From Leucothrix mucor (GTDB lineage: Bacteria; Pseudomonadota; Gammaproteobacteria; Thiotrichales; Thiotrichaceae): a DNA stretch of 6,225 nt. Shown here in pieces: positions 6,154 through 6,225 of the stretch. The position numbers were made by a program, and so were the translations under genes. The notes under the pieces are model-generated. The model made no database searches. It was not told where the DNA came from and was given only the letters and a program-made list of their open reading frames with translations. The first letter of the stretch is position 1; each line of letters starts with the position of its first letter. The DNA lies in assembly GCA_015662325.1 (NCBI GenBank), contig DQUJ01000141.1:1-6225 (forward strand), written 5' to 3'.

Positions 6154-6225
6154 GATTTTCTGAAATGTTGCTCTAATTTCTTGGGGTATTATAGAAGAGA
6201 CTTCAGGTGACTTAATCATAGACAA
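6136..6225 (-). CDS. C-terminal tail of a reading frame from outside the window, unknown
   Basis: The minus strand is open from the window edge to TAA at 6136-6138. The 29 visible residues read LSMIKSPEVSSIIPQEIRA and end in LFRFS. I do not recognise a family. An ATG at 6217-6219 would also allow a 27-residue frame, but without more sequence it is unclear whether this is a real gene end or chance. The stop lies inside the 33-base palindrome. Confidence 0.25.
   Translation of the reverse strand: MSMIKSPEVSSIIPQEIRATFQKILFRFS

Overview
This window carries a complete glycine cleavage operon of a gammaproteobacterium on the minus strand. Reading right to left: promoter, tandem glycine riboswitch with an intrinsic terminator, gcvT, gcvH, gcvP, then dgkA. 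The assignment to Gammaproteobacteria is an inference. It rests on a single-chain GcvP of 962 residues close to the E. coli type, an E. coli-like DgkA, and the order T-H-P. I cannot name the genus. The flanks are decayed sequence, and dispersed palindromes sit in the gaps between genes.

Left edge (1-145): the plus strand holds the last codons of an Fpg/Nei-type DNA glycosylase. Its C-terminal zinc finger is clear, but in-frame stops break the reading frame just before it. It converges on dgkA, with 7 bases between the two stop codons.

Core (146-5303, all minus strand): gcvT (aminomethyltransferase), gcvH (lipoyl carrier) and gcvP (PLP-dependent decarboxylase) encode three of the four proteins of the glycine cleavage system. 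P decarboxylates glycine and loads the aminomethyl group on the H lipoyl arm. T passes the one-carbon unit to tetrahydrofolate and releases ammonia. The L protein (dihydrolipoamide dehydrogenase) is not in the window. dgkA, 68 bases after gcvP, recycles diacylglycerol and is functionally unrelated. The T-H gap (203 bases) and H-P gap (129 bases) each contain a different long inverted repeat.

Control region (5301-5630): a sigma70-like promoter, two glycine aptamers joined by a 5-base linker, and a 13-bp GC-rich hairpin followed by seven U residues lie directly before gcvT. This is a textbook arrangement for glycine-controlled transcription of the operon. The terminator core does not overlap aptamer 2, however, so how the switch is coupled is not obvious.

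Right edge (5640-6225): no intact gene. It holds a short dispersed palindrome, a doubtful 60-codon frame, a frameshifted and truncated IS3-like orfA remnant, a 33-base near-perfect palindrome, and the tail of a reading frame that enters from outside the window.

Most of the window is ordinary metabolism. I see no new defence or mobile system. The points worth a second look are the riboswitch coupling, the intercistronic palindromes and the homopolymer-linked frameshifts at both edges.
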